Origin: Candidatus Gastranaerophilales bacterium
GTDB lineage: Bacteria; Cyanobacteriota; Vampirovibrionia; Gastranaerophilales; Gastranaerophilaceae
Length of the DNA stretch: 10,465 bases
Direction: 5' to 3'
Assembly (NCBI GenBank): GCA_947624665.1
Contig: CANQLK010000054.1
Coordinates: 1-10,465 of the forward strand
Below, piece by piece: positions 1-7,287 of the stretch (positions are counted from its first letter, which is position 1; each line of letters opens with the position of its first letter). A program made the translations under genes and the position numbers. Below the pieces are notes generated by a model. The model had not been told where the DNA came from, did not search any database, and saw only the letters and a list, made by a program, of their open reading frames with translations.

Positions 1-67
1 CCTCAAGGATTCGAACCTCGATAGCAACATCCAGAGTGTTGCGTCCTACCATTAGACGAAAGGGGAC
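1..67 (-). tRNA. tRNA-Gln (anticodon CUG), 3' end cut by window edge
   Basis: Read on the minus strand, the cloverleaf can be drawn. The 5' acceptor strand GTCCCCT begins at 67 and is followed by TT. The D-arm has stem CGTC/GACG around the TAATGGTAG loop. The anticodon stem CAACA/TGTTG holds the 7-nt loop CTCTGGA, giving anticodon CTG (Gln, codon CAG). The T-arm CGAGG-TTCGAAT-CCTTG contains the usual TTCGAAT loop. The first three bases of the 3' acceptor strand (AGG) pair with CCT; the rest of that strand, the discriminator base and any CCA lie outside the window. The gene lies 39 nt downstream of the AsmA-like gene on the same strand, so it may be co-transcribed; I see no convincing dedicated promoter. 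Confidence 0.9.
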
Positions 68-106
68 TACATTTATATTCTAATACAAAAAAATTTTTTT
101 GTTAAA

Positions 107-2725
107 TTATTTTATTCTTTTCATCTCAACTTTTACATCGTTGTTATTAATATTACCGTCAATTTTTACTCTAAAAGCAGATTCTTTTTCGTTTTCGTTT
201 ATTTCTACGGGAGGCACTTCGCTTAGCTTCGTTTGATATTCGTTTGTCGGATTTTCGGTTCTTAATATCACTTTTAAGATAAATGATAACGGCACGAATA
301 ATATTTTTACCCTGCTTATTTTATCCTGATTATATTTGCCGAATATATTAAGATTAGCCTGTTCATTATCGATATCATAGTTTCCTTCAATCAGCAAGGC
401 AAAATATTTTTGAGAAGAACTTATTTTTGCATTTTCTATTTTTTGATTATCAAGTGAAAAATGTCCTTTAAGATTAGAGCTTAAAGCTTTCATATTTTTA
501 ACATCAATGTTAACAATATCGGATACTTTTACTTTAAACGGTCTTTTTACCAGTTTAGATTTTTTAATCATAAATTCCGTGCTGCCCAATTTCGGAAGAA
601 ATCCGTTTTCTACCGAAAAATCAACCGAAGCTTTTACATCGTCAAAACCGTTGCGGGTATTGGCTGTTAATGAAGCATTAGCTATTCCTTCAATTTGCCC
701 GGGGAGTTCAAATATTACATCCGCAACAACCCCGGAATCTATATTTTCTGCATTTATGCTTACATTTGATGATTTATTTCTATAGTTATAAACTCCTTTC
801 CCGCTTATATTTCCTTTCGCAAAGCTGATATTTGGTACTTTAAAGTTAAATATTTTATTGTGAATGCTTCCTGTTACAATGATATCTGATATTACCATCC
901 GTTTTCTTATTATTTTATTTACTTTTATTGTCCATTTATCAATATCAACATCAATATCTTTTACCTTTTCGGGGATTTTGATATTTATTGGTGAAGGATT
1001 TGCACTCTTTTTAACCGTATATTTATCTAAGAATAAATCCATATTATAGATTTTTATATTATCGTCAAATCTGTTAAGAGCGTTTAAGTAGCATTTAAAC
1101 GGTGAGTCTTTATATTTCCCCATTGCTTCTATTATTACATTTTTGGAATTTGCATTTACTTTTGCGTTTGCAATATCAAAATCTTTGTATTTCGAATTCT
1201 TAATATCAAAAATACCCGTTATTAAATTATTTTTAAAGTCATATTTAAGGTCGCCGTTGAAAACACCGCCCTCTACATATTTATGGAAAGAACCTATAAC
1301 AGAAACAGGAGCATCGTTTTGAGTTTTAAATGTAAGATATTGAGGAGTTAAATGACCTTTTTCTTTAAGAAATAATCCGTCGCCTTTTATAATTTTTGTA
1401 ATTTTATTATTTTCTTTTACCGAATAATCATAGTTTGTAATTGAAAGTTTATCATTTTCTTTTCTTGTCTTTACAAACAGCCTTCTTTCTTTATCTTCCA
1501 ATCCTAAATATGCATTTTTGTAATATAAATCAGAACCTTTCGGAATTCGAAGAAGATATGTCACTTCTATTTTTCCGTTTTTTATAGTGTAAAAAACACC
1601 TGCATTTGCACTCCCCTTAATATTGAAATCAGGAATATATTTATCCGCAAATTTATCACTAAGATTTGATTTTACACTGCCTTTAATAATTTGCCCGTCT
1701 TGAGCAAGATTTGAAACGATAAATTCGGAAAAAACAGCTTCACCGCCAAACAATCCTTTTGAATTGGCTGTTATTTTTCTACCGTTGAAAATAAAATCAA
1801 CATGAGGAAATTTTATCGGAACTTTAAAAAGAACACTATTGCCCGCTAGATCTTTAGCACAAAATTTACCCCATAATCCGTTTTTATCTATTGTTATATT
1901 AACATCAGCATTTCCTGAAAAATCATAAAAATTTTCAATGAATTTTTTTCCATGTGATTTTATTTTTTGAAAATATAAAAGAGAAGCCATTATACCGTCA
2001 ATCGGAATGTCTTTTCCCTTTATATTCAAATTGGTATTTTCGTGCTTATAGTCAGTAATTTTTCCGTTTAAATATAAAGCTGAGGTTCCAATTAAAATTT
2101 GGAAGTTTTTGGCATATAAGGAACCGTTTTCATAGTATAAATACCCATTTTGCCCCATAACTACAGTGTTTCTCAGAATATCGGAAACAATTTCCGAGTT
2201 GAACGTGAATTCTGTTCTTCCTTCCTTATTAATCTGGCGTAAATTTTCAACAGTTACGAATGCGCTGTTAGAATTTTCCCTGTCTATCCATATTTCCGCC
2301 TTTTTTATCAATACTTCCGGCAATTTGGTAAATTTATAGTTAGATTTGCTTCCCGTATCCTTTTTGTTTACTATATCAGAAATACCTACTTCGTTAACAA
2401 AAACATAATCAACATTAAGTTTTTTCAAACTCAAACTTTTTAAATCAAAAACTATTACTGCATCTTTTGCATTTAACAATTCAGAATTTTTATTAACAAT
2501 TTTAAATTTATCCGCACTGAAATTTATATACAAATTAGGGTATGTTTTTACGGCTATATTCTCACTTGTTATTGTAATTCCTGTTTTTTCGTACAGGTAA
2601 TTGTATATTTTGTTTTTGAAAACGTTAGAACTTAATATATCTGGAAGTAAGAATAAAAAAATAAGGTATAAAACAATAATACCGATAAATAATACAATCG
2701 AAAGTTTGAAAATAAATTTTTTCAT
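107..2725 (-). CDS. AsmA-family envelope protein (bridge-like, possible lipid transfer or outer-membrane biogenesis role)
   Basis: The 872-residue protein starts with a short basic stretch (MKKF) and one hydrophobic helix at about residues 7-28, with the rest outside the cytoplasm. Directly after the anchor comes the typical AsmA N-terminal pattern (residues about 40-78, a YLYEKTGITIT segment then short beta strands). The remainder alternates short beta strands with charged turns, rich in Asn, Lys and Ile, with no catalytic motif. A hydrophobic stretch near 805-820 precedes a polar tail. Proteins of this class (AsmA, YhdP, TamB relatives) form long beta grooves thought to move lipids between membranes; the precise substrate here is unknown. 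A TTG at 2728 precedes the ATG at 2725; I prefer ATG. No clear Shine-Dalgarno sequence is visible. The gene follows rpoD but is separated from it by a terminator, so it probably has its own promoter. Confidence 0.75.
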   Translation of the reverse strand: MKKFIFKLSIVLFIGIIVLYLIFLFLLPDILSSNVFKNKIYNYLYEKTGITITSENIAVKTYPNLYINFSADKFKIVNKNSELLNAKDAVIVFDLKSLSLKKLNVDYVFVNEVGISDIVNKKDTGSKSNYKFTKLPEVLIKKAEIWIDRENSNSAFVTVENLRQINKEGRTEFTFNSEIVSDILRNTVVMGQNGYLYYENGSLYAKNFQILIGTSALYLNGKITDYKHENTNLNIKGKDIPIDGIMASLLYFQKIKSHGKKFIENFYDFSGNADVNITIDKNGLWGKFCAKDLAGNSVLFKVPIKFPHVDFIFNGRKITANSKGLFGGEAVFSEFIVSNLAQDGQIIKGSVKSNLSDKFADKYIPDFNIKGSANAGVFYTIKNGKIEVTYLLRIPKGSDLYYKNAYLGLEDKERRLFVKTRKENDKLSITNYDYSVKENNKITKIIKGDGLFLKEKGHLTPQYLTFKTQNDAPVSVIGSFHKYVEGGVFNGDLKYDFKNNLITGIFDIKNSKYKDFDIANAKVNANSKNVIIEAMGKYKDSPFKCYLNALNRFDDNIKIYNMDLFLDKYTVKKSANPSPINIKIPEKVKDIDVDIDKWTIKVNKIIRKRMVISDIIVTGSIHNKIFNFKVPNISFAKGNISGKGVYNYRNKSSNVSINAENIDSGVVADVIFELPGQIEGIANASLTANTRNGFDDVKASVDFSVENGFLPKLGSTEFMIKKSKLVKRPFKVKVSDIVNIDVKNMKALSSNLKGHFSLDNQKIENAKISSSQKYFALLIEGNYDIDNEQANLNIFGKYNQDKISRVKILFVPLSFILKVILRTENPTNEYQTKLSEVPPVEINENEKESAFRVKIDGNINNNDVKVEMKRIK

Positions 2726-2738
2726 CAATAATAATAAT

Positions 2739-2744
2739 ACTATA
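2739..2744 (-). promoter_or_regulatory. Candidate -10 element for the AsmA-like gene
   Basis: Minus-strand TATAGT lies 13 nt upstream of the ATG at 2725, in the 62-nt gap left after the rpoD terminator. No good -35 box is present at 16-18 nt, and the region is so AT-rich that chance matches are easy. It is listed because the terminator upstream implies that some promoter must lie here. Confidence 0.2.
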
Positions 2745-2787
2745 GAAAATTAATCATAAACATAAATTGTAACCAATGATTAAACAT

Positions 2788-2816
2788 AAAAAGAGGACTT
2801 AAAAAGTCCTCTTTTT
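2788..2816 (-). terminator. Rho-independent terminator after rpoD
   Basis: A perfect 13-bp stem (arms 2788-2800 and 2804-2816, core AAGAGGACTT/AAGTCCTCTT) encloses a 3-nt loop and starts 5 nt after the rpoD stop codon. In the minus direction the stem ends in a run of five T. It closes the dgt-dnaG-rpoD operon and separates it from the AsmA-like gene. The structure is nearly symmetric, so it could also stop plus-strand transcription, but no plus-strand gene lies upstream. Confidence 0.9.
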
Positions 2817-2820
2817 TAGA

Positions 2821-3930
2821 TTAAACTTCAATATATTCTTTCAAACGTTTACTTCTGTTAGGGTGTCTGAGTTTTCTTAAAGCTTTAGCTTCAATTTGTC
2901 TGATACGTTCTCTTGTAACGCCGAATAATTGACCGACTTCTTCAAGCGTTCTTTGTCTTCCATCATCCATACCGAACCTTAAACGAAGAACGTCACGTTC
3001 TCTGGGTGATAAACCGCTGAGAACTTCGGCTAAATCTTCTCTTAAGAGTTCTTGTGCAACCGTTTTAACGGGAACATCGGCATCTTTATCTTCAATGAAG
3101 TCGCCTAATCTTGAATCTTCTTCTTTACCGATAGGAGTTTCAAGCGATAACGGTTCTTGAGCTACTTTTATTATTTCTCTTAACTTGGGAACCGAAATAT
3201 TCATTTCAACAGCCAATTCTTCTTCTGTAGGTTTTCTTGAAAGTTCCTGAGCTAATTTTCTTGTAACTTTTTTAAGTTTATTAATTGTTTCAACCATGTG
3301 AACAGGGATTCTGATAGTTCTTGCCTGATCGGCGATTGCTCTTGTAATTGCTTGTCTAATCCACCAGGTAGCATAAGTAGAGAACTTATACCCTCTTTCG
3401 TGATCAAATTTTTCGGCAGCTCTAATTAATCCGAGGTTGCCTTCCTGAATTAAATCCAAAAACAGCATGCCTCTGCCGACATATTTTTTTGCGATACTGA
3501 CAACAAGTCTTAAGTTTGCCTGAACAAGTTTTCTTTTTGCGATGACACCCGTATTTCCGCCTTGAATGATTTTTTTAGCCAAATCTATTTCCTGTTCGGC
3601 GGTTAAAAGTTTAATTCTTCCTATTTCTCTTAAATACATTCTGACAGGGTCATCAAAGGAAACTCCTTTTGGTAAAAGTGCATCCGTTAATGATACATCT
3701 TCATCATCTTCTTCGTCCGATAATTCAGAGGAAAATAAATCTTCATTTTCCATAGTATCAATAATTTTGTTGCGTTCGGCATTAATTATAACATCCATTC
3801 CGTCACGGCTTATTGATTCTGATTCTGCCATCATCAAAATGCCTGAAGTTTCCGATGTTTCGTTTTCGATTTCTTCTTCCTCGTCAATTATTCCGACTAC
3901 TGATAAATCTGAAAGTTTCTTTTTGCTCAT
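2821..3930 (-). CDS. rpoD: Primary RNA polymerase sigma factor (sigma-70, RpoD/SigA)
   Basis: This is the housekeeping sigma factor that directs RNA polymerase to -10/-35 promoters. In 369 residues all core regions are seen in order: region 1.2 (about 94-122, DPVRMYLREIG), region 2 (about 130-211, with the core-binding segment DLIQEGNLGLIRA and the region 2.3/2.4 segment YKFSTYATWWIRQAI), region 3 (about 212-290) and region 4 (about 300-369), ending in the -35-binding helix-turn-helix RTLEEVGQLFGVTRERIRQI at 327-346. The first 90 residues are acidic and low in complexity and do not resemble a folded region 1.1. It is shorter than E. coli RpoD, as in Gram-positives and many other lineages. ATG at 3930 is preceded by GGAG with 10-nt spacing. 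It is the last gene of the operon; primase lies upstream and a strong terminator follows. Confidence 0.97.
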   Translation of the reverse strand: MSKKKLSDLSVVGIIDEEEEIENETSETSGILMMAESESISRDGMDVIINAERNKIIDTMENEDLFSSELSDEEDDEDVSLTDALLPKGVSFDDPVRMYLREIGRIKLLTAEQEIDLAKKIIQGGNTGVIAKRKLVQANLRLVVSIAKKYVGRGMLFLDLIQEGNLGLIRAAEKFDHERGYKFSTYATWWIRQAITRAIADQARTIRIPVHMVETINKLKKVTRKLAQELSRKPTEEELAVEMNISVPKLREIIKVAQEPLSLETPIGKEEDSRLGDFIEDKDADVPVKTVAQELLREDLAEVLSGLSPRERDVLRLRFGMDDGRQRTLEEVGQLFGVTRERIRQIEAKALRKLRHPNRSKRLKEYIEV

Positions 3931-3935
3931 TAAAG

Positions 3936-5822
3936 TTATTCTCCGATTTTTTGTTTATTTCTAATTTTTTCTCTTATTTGCATTTGAATTTGCATTGATT
4001 CTATATCATCATCATCCAGTTTTTTGTATTTTGTAGATAATTCGTTTTTCTCACAAGTATTCCAATACTGAGTAATTTTAGCTGCGTTCTCCTGCACTGC
4101 TGCTTTAAAATCCTTTTCCGACAGGTTTTTAAAACTGTCAGCTATATATATTAAATCTGTAATTATATCCTTTAATTGATTATCCTCGGCAAATTGTACA
4201 TACAGGGACTGTATTAATCGGTCCACATTATTATTTATCTCACATGATATTTTGTCAATTGCTTCTTTGATAATAATTAAATTTTTATTTATAAATTTAA
4301 CATTTTTTATAGTTTCCGAAAGATATTTATTGTCTGAAATGCTTCTACCGAGTAGAAACAAGGATAATAAATTTTTTTGTGCTTTTTCACTGATATTTGA
4401 AGATTTTGTTACAATTCTCGAGAAGTCCTTATTATAACGGCTTTGCCCTATATTACTTCTGTTGACTTCTCTTAAAAGTGCAGCTTCATCAACATTTATT
4501 CTTTCGGATATTATCTTTATATATTCATTTTGAATGATATTATTTTGAATTTCCTCGATTAAAGGCATGATTTTTTTTATAAGAGCTAACTTATCTGTTG
4601 GAGAAAAATCATTTGAGTAGTCTTTAAGAATTTGTTCCAGTTCAAAATCCAAGAGTAAAGGCGCTTTTTTTATGTATTTTTTATATTCTTCGATTCCGAA
4701 TTCTCTTATATATTCATCAGGGTCTTTGCTGTCAAAAGGTGCTACTACCCTTATTTCACAAGTGTATTTGTCATCAGTTATCGATGAATATGATTTATCA
4801 TATATTTTAAGATTTCCCAAACCCTCAAAAGCTTCTTTAATAACTTCCGTACTTCTTTGAGTCGCTTTTAATCCCGCAGAATCCGTGTCAAATGCCAGAT
4901 ATATTTTTCTTGATTTCGAATATTTTGCAATTAGTCTGACATGGTCAACAGTTAGAGCCGTTCCGCAAGAAGCTACGGCATTTTTTAAGCCTGCCGCCTG
5001 CGCCGATATTACGTCAAAATATCCTTCCATTATTACTACATAATCATCCTGAATCATTTTTTCTTTTGCTACATTTATTCCGTATAAAATACGGCTCTTG
5101 TTGTATAAAAGAGTATCGGGGGAATTTAAATATTTTGGGTTTTGATTTGCCTCGATTGCTCTTGCTCCAAATGCAATAACATTTCCCGATTCATCTCTTA
5201 TCGGAATCATTATTCGGTGTCTGAATCTGTCAATATTTTCATTCTTCTCCGTTTTGACAATCAACCCTGCTTTTTCCATTATTGAAGGAGTGTATTGTGC
5301 TTTAAAATGCTTCTCCAGCTCCGTATATCCCTTTAATGAATATCCCAGTTTATATTCGGCTATAATTTCTTTTGTAATTCCTCTTTTCTCCAAATATTCC
5401 AAGGCGGGTTTAGCTTCGGTTGAGTTAAGAAGATTTTCATAATAATAATCGCAGGCTTTTGAAAGTAAATCTTTCATCTGCTGCTTCTCTTCGGTGTATT
5501 GTTTTGAGTTTCCGTATGAATCGGGCAATTCTATATTATATTGAGAAGCTAAATCTTTTATTACTTCGGAAAATGATTGGTTATTAATTTTCATTAAAAA
5601 ACTTATGGCATCTCCGCCTTCTCCGCAACCAAAACATTTGAAAATTCCTTTTTGTACATTTACACAGAATGATGGTGTTTTTTCATTATGAAAAGGACAG
5701 CAACCCCAATAATTCTGACCTTTTTTCTTTAAAACGACTCTGGACTGAACTACATCCAATATATCAATGCGGTTTCTTATTTCGTCAATAACTTCATTGT
5801 ATGTTTTTTTTATTTCCGTCAT
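3936..5822 (-). CDS. dnaG: DNA primase DnaG
   Basis: This enzyme synthesises the RNA primers for chromosome replication. The 628 residues show the CHC2 zinc finger (C42, H45, C63, C66), then the primase core with DRFRHRIMIPIRD at about 198-210. The Toprim catalytic motifs follow: EGYFD at 266-270, DTDSAG at 312-317 and KDPDEYI at 366-372. The C-terminal part from about 430, helical and poorly conserved, is where the DnaB-binding domain is expected. Between DTDSAG and KDPDE there are 48 residues, about 19 more than I recall for E. coli DnaG (29); the extra segment is near 340-358. ATG at 5822 directly follows the dgt stop codon, with only a weak GGA upstream, so translation is probably coupled to dgt. 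Confidence 0.97.
   Translation of the reverse strand: MTEIKKTYNEVIDEIRNRIDILDVVQSRVVLKKKGQNYWGCCPFHNEKTPSFCVNVQKGIFKCFGCGEGGDAISFLMKINNQSFSEVIKDLASQYNIELPDSYGNSKQYTEEKQQMKDLLSKACDYYYENLLNSTEAKPALEYLEKRGITKEIIAEYKLGYSLKGYTELEKHFKAQYTPSIMEKAGLIVKTEKNENIDRFRHRIMIPIRDESGNVIAFGARAIEANQNPKYLNSPDTLLYNKSRILYGINVAKEKMIQDDYVVIMEGYFDVISAQAAGLKNAVASCGTALTVDHVRLIAKYSKSRKIYLAFDTDSAGLKATQRSTEVIKEAFEGLGNLKIYDKSYSSITDDKYTCEIRVVAPFDSKDPDEYIREFGIEEYKKYIKKAPLLLDFELEQILKDYSNDFSPTDKLALIKKIMPLIEEIQNNIIQNEYIKIISERINVDEAALLREVNRSNIGQSRYNKDFSRIVTKSSNISEKAQKNLLSLFLLGRSISDNKYLSETIKNVKFINKNLIIIKEAIDKISCEINNNVDRLIQSLYVQFAEDNQLKDIITDLIYIADSFKNLSEKDFKAAVQENAAKITQYWNTCEKNELSTKYKKLDDDDIESMQIQMQIREKIRNKQKIGE
3941..3944 (-). 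promoter_or_regulatory. Shine-Dalgarno for rpoD inside the end of dnaG
   Basis: Minus-strand GGAG sits 10 nt before the rpoD ATG and lies in the final codons of dnaG, whose stop codon is 5 nt before that ATG. The arrangement supports the chosen rpoD start and suggests translational coupling with dnaG. Confidence 0.75.
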
Positions 5823-6869
5823 TTATTTGTTTAATCCGTTCATTAATGCCAGTTTGTATAAAAATTCATCATTATTTTTCTGCGCAAACGGTGAAGGTAA
5901 AAAATTTTCTTCGTACTTAATTAATACATAACGGTCGGTCATGCCTGATACATAGTCGCATACTGTTCTCATAATGTCGGTTTCGTTTGCGTGCGGATAC
6001 ATTTTTTTCAAATTATCGAAATAAAGTTCAAACAATCTTTTTATAACATTTTGTGCTTTATCTTCTTCCTGTTTTGCGGGTGAATTATTATAGACGTGTT
6101 CGAACATCCATTTTCTAAGTGATTTAAATTGTTTAAAGCATTCTTCCGACATTAATATTTTATCTTTATTCATGCTGTTTTCAACAATATCACTTACAAA
6201 TTTAGTTATTCTTATACGGTTGGTTGTAGAAAAATATTTTACGCTTTCTTCGGGAATGTCTTCCGCTTTAATAATGTTCGCCCTGATTGCATCTTGAATA
6301 TCATGATTTAAATATGCTATTTTATCGGACAGCCTTACAACTTCGCCTTCGAGAGTGTGAGGAGTACATTCATAAGAATGATTAAGTATTCCGTCCAGAG
6401 TTTCACGTGTTAAATTTAAATCTTCAATAAATTCAACGACTCTTACGCTTTGTTCATTGTGTCTGTAGCCGCCGGGCATAAGCTCGTTTAAAACACGTTC
6501 TCCGCTATGTCCGAAGGGAGTATGTCCCAAATCATGACCTAAAGTAATTGCTTCCGTTAAATCTTCATTAAGATCAAGCGCTCTTGAAATAGTCCTTGCA
6601 ATTTGTGATACCTCAAGCGTGTGTGTCATTCTGGTTCTGAAATGGTCATCATAAGGCGAAAAAAATACCTGAGTCTTATGTTTTAATCTTCTGAATGCTT
6701 TTGAATGAAGAATTCTATCCCTGTCCCTTTGAAACTCGGTTCTCAGCCCGCAAGGTTCTTCGTATCTTTTCCTGCCTTGTGTCTCACTGCTTTTAACAGC
6801 ATAGGGGGATAAATATATTCTTTCTCTCTCCTCTATTTTCTCTCTTATGCTTTTATTTCCATATTCCAT
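5823..6869 (-). CDS. dgt: Deoxyguanosinetriphosphate triphosphohydrolase-like protein (HD family dNTPase)
   Basis: Dgt-type enzymes cut dNTPs to deoxynucleoside and triphosphate and so influence dNTP pools. The 348-residue protein has the N-terminal family signature (FQRDRDRILHSKAFRRLKHK, about 47-66, then TQVF), the first metal histidine H83 in RMTHTLEV, the HD pair H112-D113 in GHDLGHTPFGH, and the distal aspartate D182 in LSDKIAYLNHDIQD. It is much shorter than E. coli Dgt (about 505 residues) and belongs to the shorter group, whose substrate preference may be broader than dGTP. It is the first gene of the operon with dnaG and rpoD, an order also known from Clostridia. Start ATG 6869 has GAGG upstream with 9-nt spacing. 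Confidence 0.95.
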   Translation of the reverse strand: MEYGNKSIREKIEERERIYLSPYAVKSSETQGRKRYEEPCGLRTEFQRDRDRILHSKAFRRLKHKTQVFFSPYDDHFRTRMTHTLEVSQIARTISRALDLNEDLTEAITLGHDLGHTPFGHSGERVLNELMPGGYRHNEQSVRVVEFIEDLNLTRETLDGILNHSYECTPHTLEGEVVRLSDKIAYLNHDIQDAIRANIIKAEDIPEESVKYFSTTNRIRITKFVSDIVENSMNKDKILMSEECFKQFKSLRKWMFEHVYNNSPAKQEEDKAQNVIKRLFELYFDNLKKMYPHANETDIMRTVCDYVSGMTDRYVLIKYEENFLPSPFAQKNNDEFLYKLALMNGLNK

Positions 6870-6878
6870 TTAACATAT

Positions 6879-6902
6879 CCTCAATATGCTTATTGTATTA
6901 TA
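6879..6902 (-). promoter_or_regulatory. Probable -10 box and Shine-Dalgarno of the dgt-dnaG-rpoD operon
   Basis: On the minus strand a perfect TATAAT occupies 6897-6902 and GAGG occupies 6879-6882, 9 nt before the dgt ATG. A start site near 6890 would give a leader of about 20 nt. No good -35 hexamer is seen at 16-18 nt, so this is either an extended or activator-dependent promoter or a chance match in AT-rich DNA. Confidence 0.45.
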
Positions 6903-6972
6903 AATAAATACCTTTTTACAGTTTATTCCGATGCTTTGTTTAGATTATTTAATATTATGCATATAAAACGCT

Positions 6973-7000
6973 TGATTATTAGTTTTGTTTAATTTATTAT
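6973..7000 (+). promoter_or_regulatory. Candidate promoter for rpmB
   Basis: TTGATT (6973-6978) and TATTAT (6995-7000) are separated by 16 nt, in the 174-nt divergent region between dgt and rpmB. They would start transcription near 7007, about 37 nt before the rpmB ATG. The match is fair but the region is almost pure A/T. Confidence 0.35.
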
Positions 7001-7031
7001 CCATAATAATGAATTATTATAAGATATTTGA

Positions 7032-7037
7032 AAGGAA
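7032..7037 (+). promoter_or_regulatory. Shine-Dalgarno for rpmB
   Basis: AAGGAA ends 6 nt before the ATG at 7044 and fixes the start of this small gene. Confidence 0.75.
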
Positions 7038-7043
7038 AATAAA

Positions 7044-7235
7044 ATGTCGGTAGAATGCGAAATATGCGGAAAAAAACCTTTGAAGGCAGCTAAACTCTCA
7101 TTTTCTCATAAACATAATGTTTACAGACAATCACCGAACTTACAGTCGGTAAAAATTATGGAAAATGGTACCGTTAAAAGAATTAAAGTTTGTACTTCCT
7201 GTTTAAAAGCAGGCAAAGTTCACAGAGCTGTTTAA
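7044..7235 (+). CDS. rpmB: 50S ribosomal protein bL28
   Basis: This 63-residue basic protein is a component of the large ribosomal subunit. It is recognised from CEICGKKP at the N-terminus, the SFSHKHN segment, the centre NLQSVKI, and the C-terminal VCTSCLKAGKV. Its length is typical of short bL28. C5, C8, C50 and C53 form two CxxC pairs, so this is the zinc-binding (C+) form and not the cysteine-free paralogue many bacteria induce under zinc starvation. It is transcribed alone, divergently from dgt and convergently with the HD-domain gene, and has its own terminator. The start is supported by a Shine-Dalgarno sequence. Confidence 0.97.
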   Translation: MSVECEICGKKPLKAAKLSFSHKHNVYRQSPNLQSVKIMENGTVKRIKVCTSCLKAGKVHRAV

Positions 7236-7260
7236 TTATAACTTTAAATCATAATCCTTG

Positions 7261-7287
7261 AAAGAACCTTAAAGGTTCTTTCTTTTA
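7261..7287 (+). terminator. Rho-independent terminator of rpmB
   Basis: AAAGAACC (7261-7268) pairs with GGTTCTTT (7274-7281) around a 5-nt loop and is followed by CTTTTA, 25 nt after the rpmB stop. The tail overlaps the last codons of the convergent HD-domain gene at 7285. In the minus direction no T-run follows the stem, so it mainly serves rpmB. Confidence 0.8.

Noticed and set aside
87..100. Seven A followed by seven T between the AsmA-like gene and tRNA-Gln
   Set aside because: It is a palindrome but lacks any G/C stem, so it is not a credible terminator. In this AT-rich spacer it is most likely chance or a simple bent A-tract.
2727..2738. Short (AAT)4 trinucleotide repeat before the AsmA-like ATG
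   Set aside because: Four units are too few to argue for phase variation in such AT-rich DNA.
3566..3964. 132-codon plus-strand open frame opposite rpoD
   Set aside because: It is Ser/Ile-rich antisense translation of the conserved sigma gene and has no recognisable domain, so it is a shadow frame.
6870..7043. Possible riboswitch or small RNA in the dgt-rpmB spacer
   Set aside because: The 174 nt are nearly all A/T with no stable stem or known aptamer pattern; only promoter-like hexamers and ribosome binding sites can be supported.
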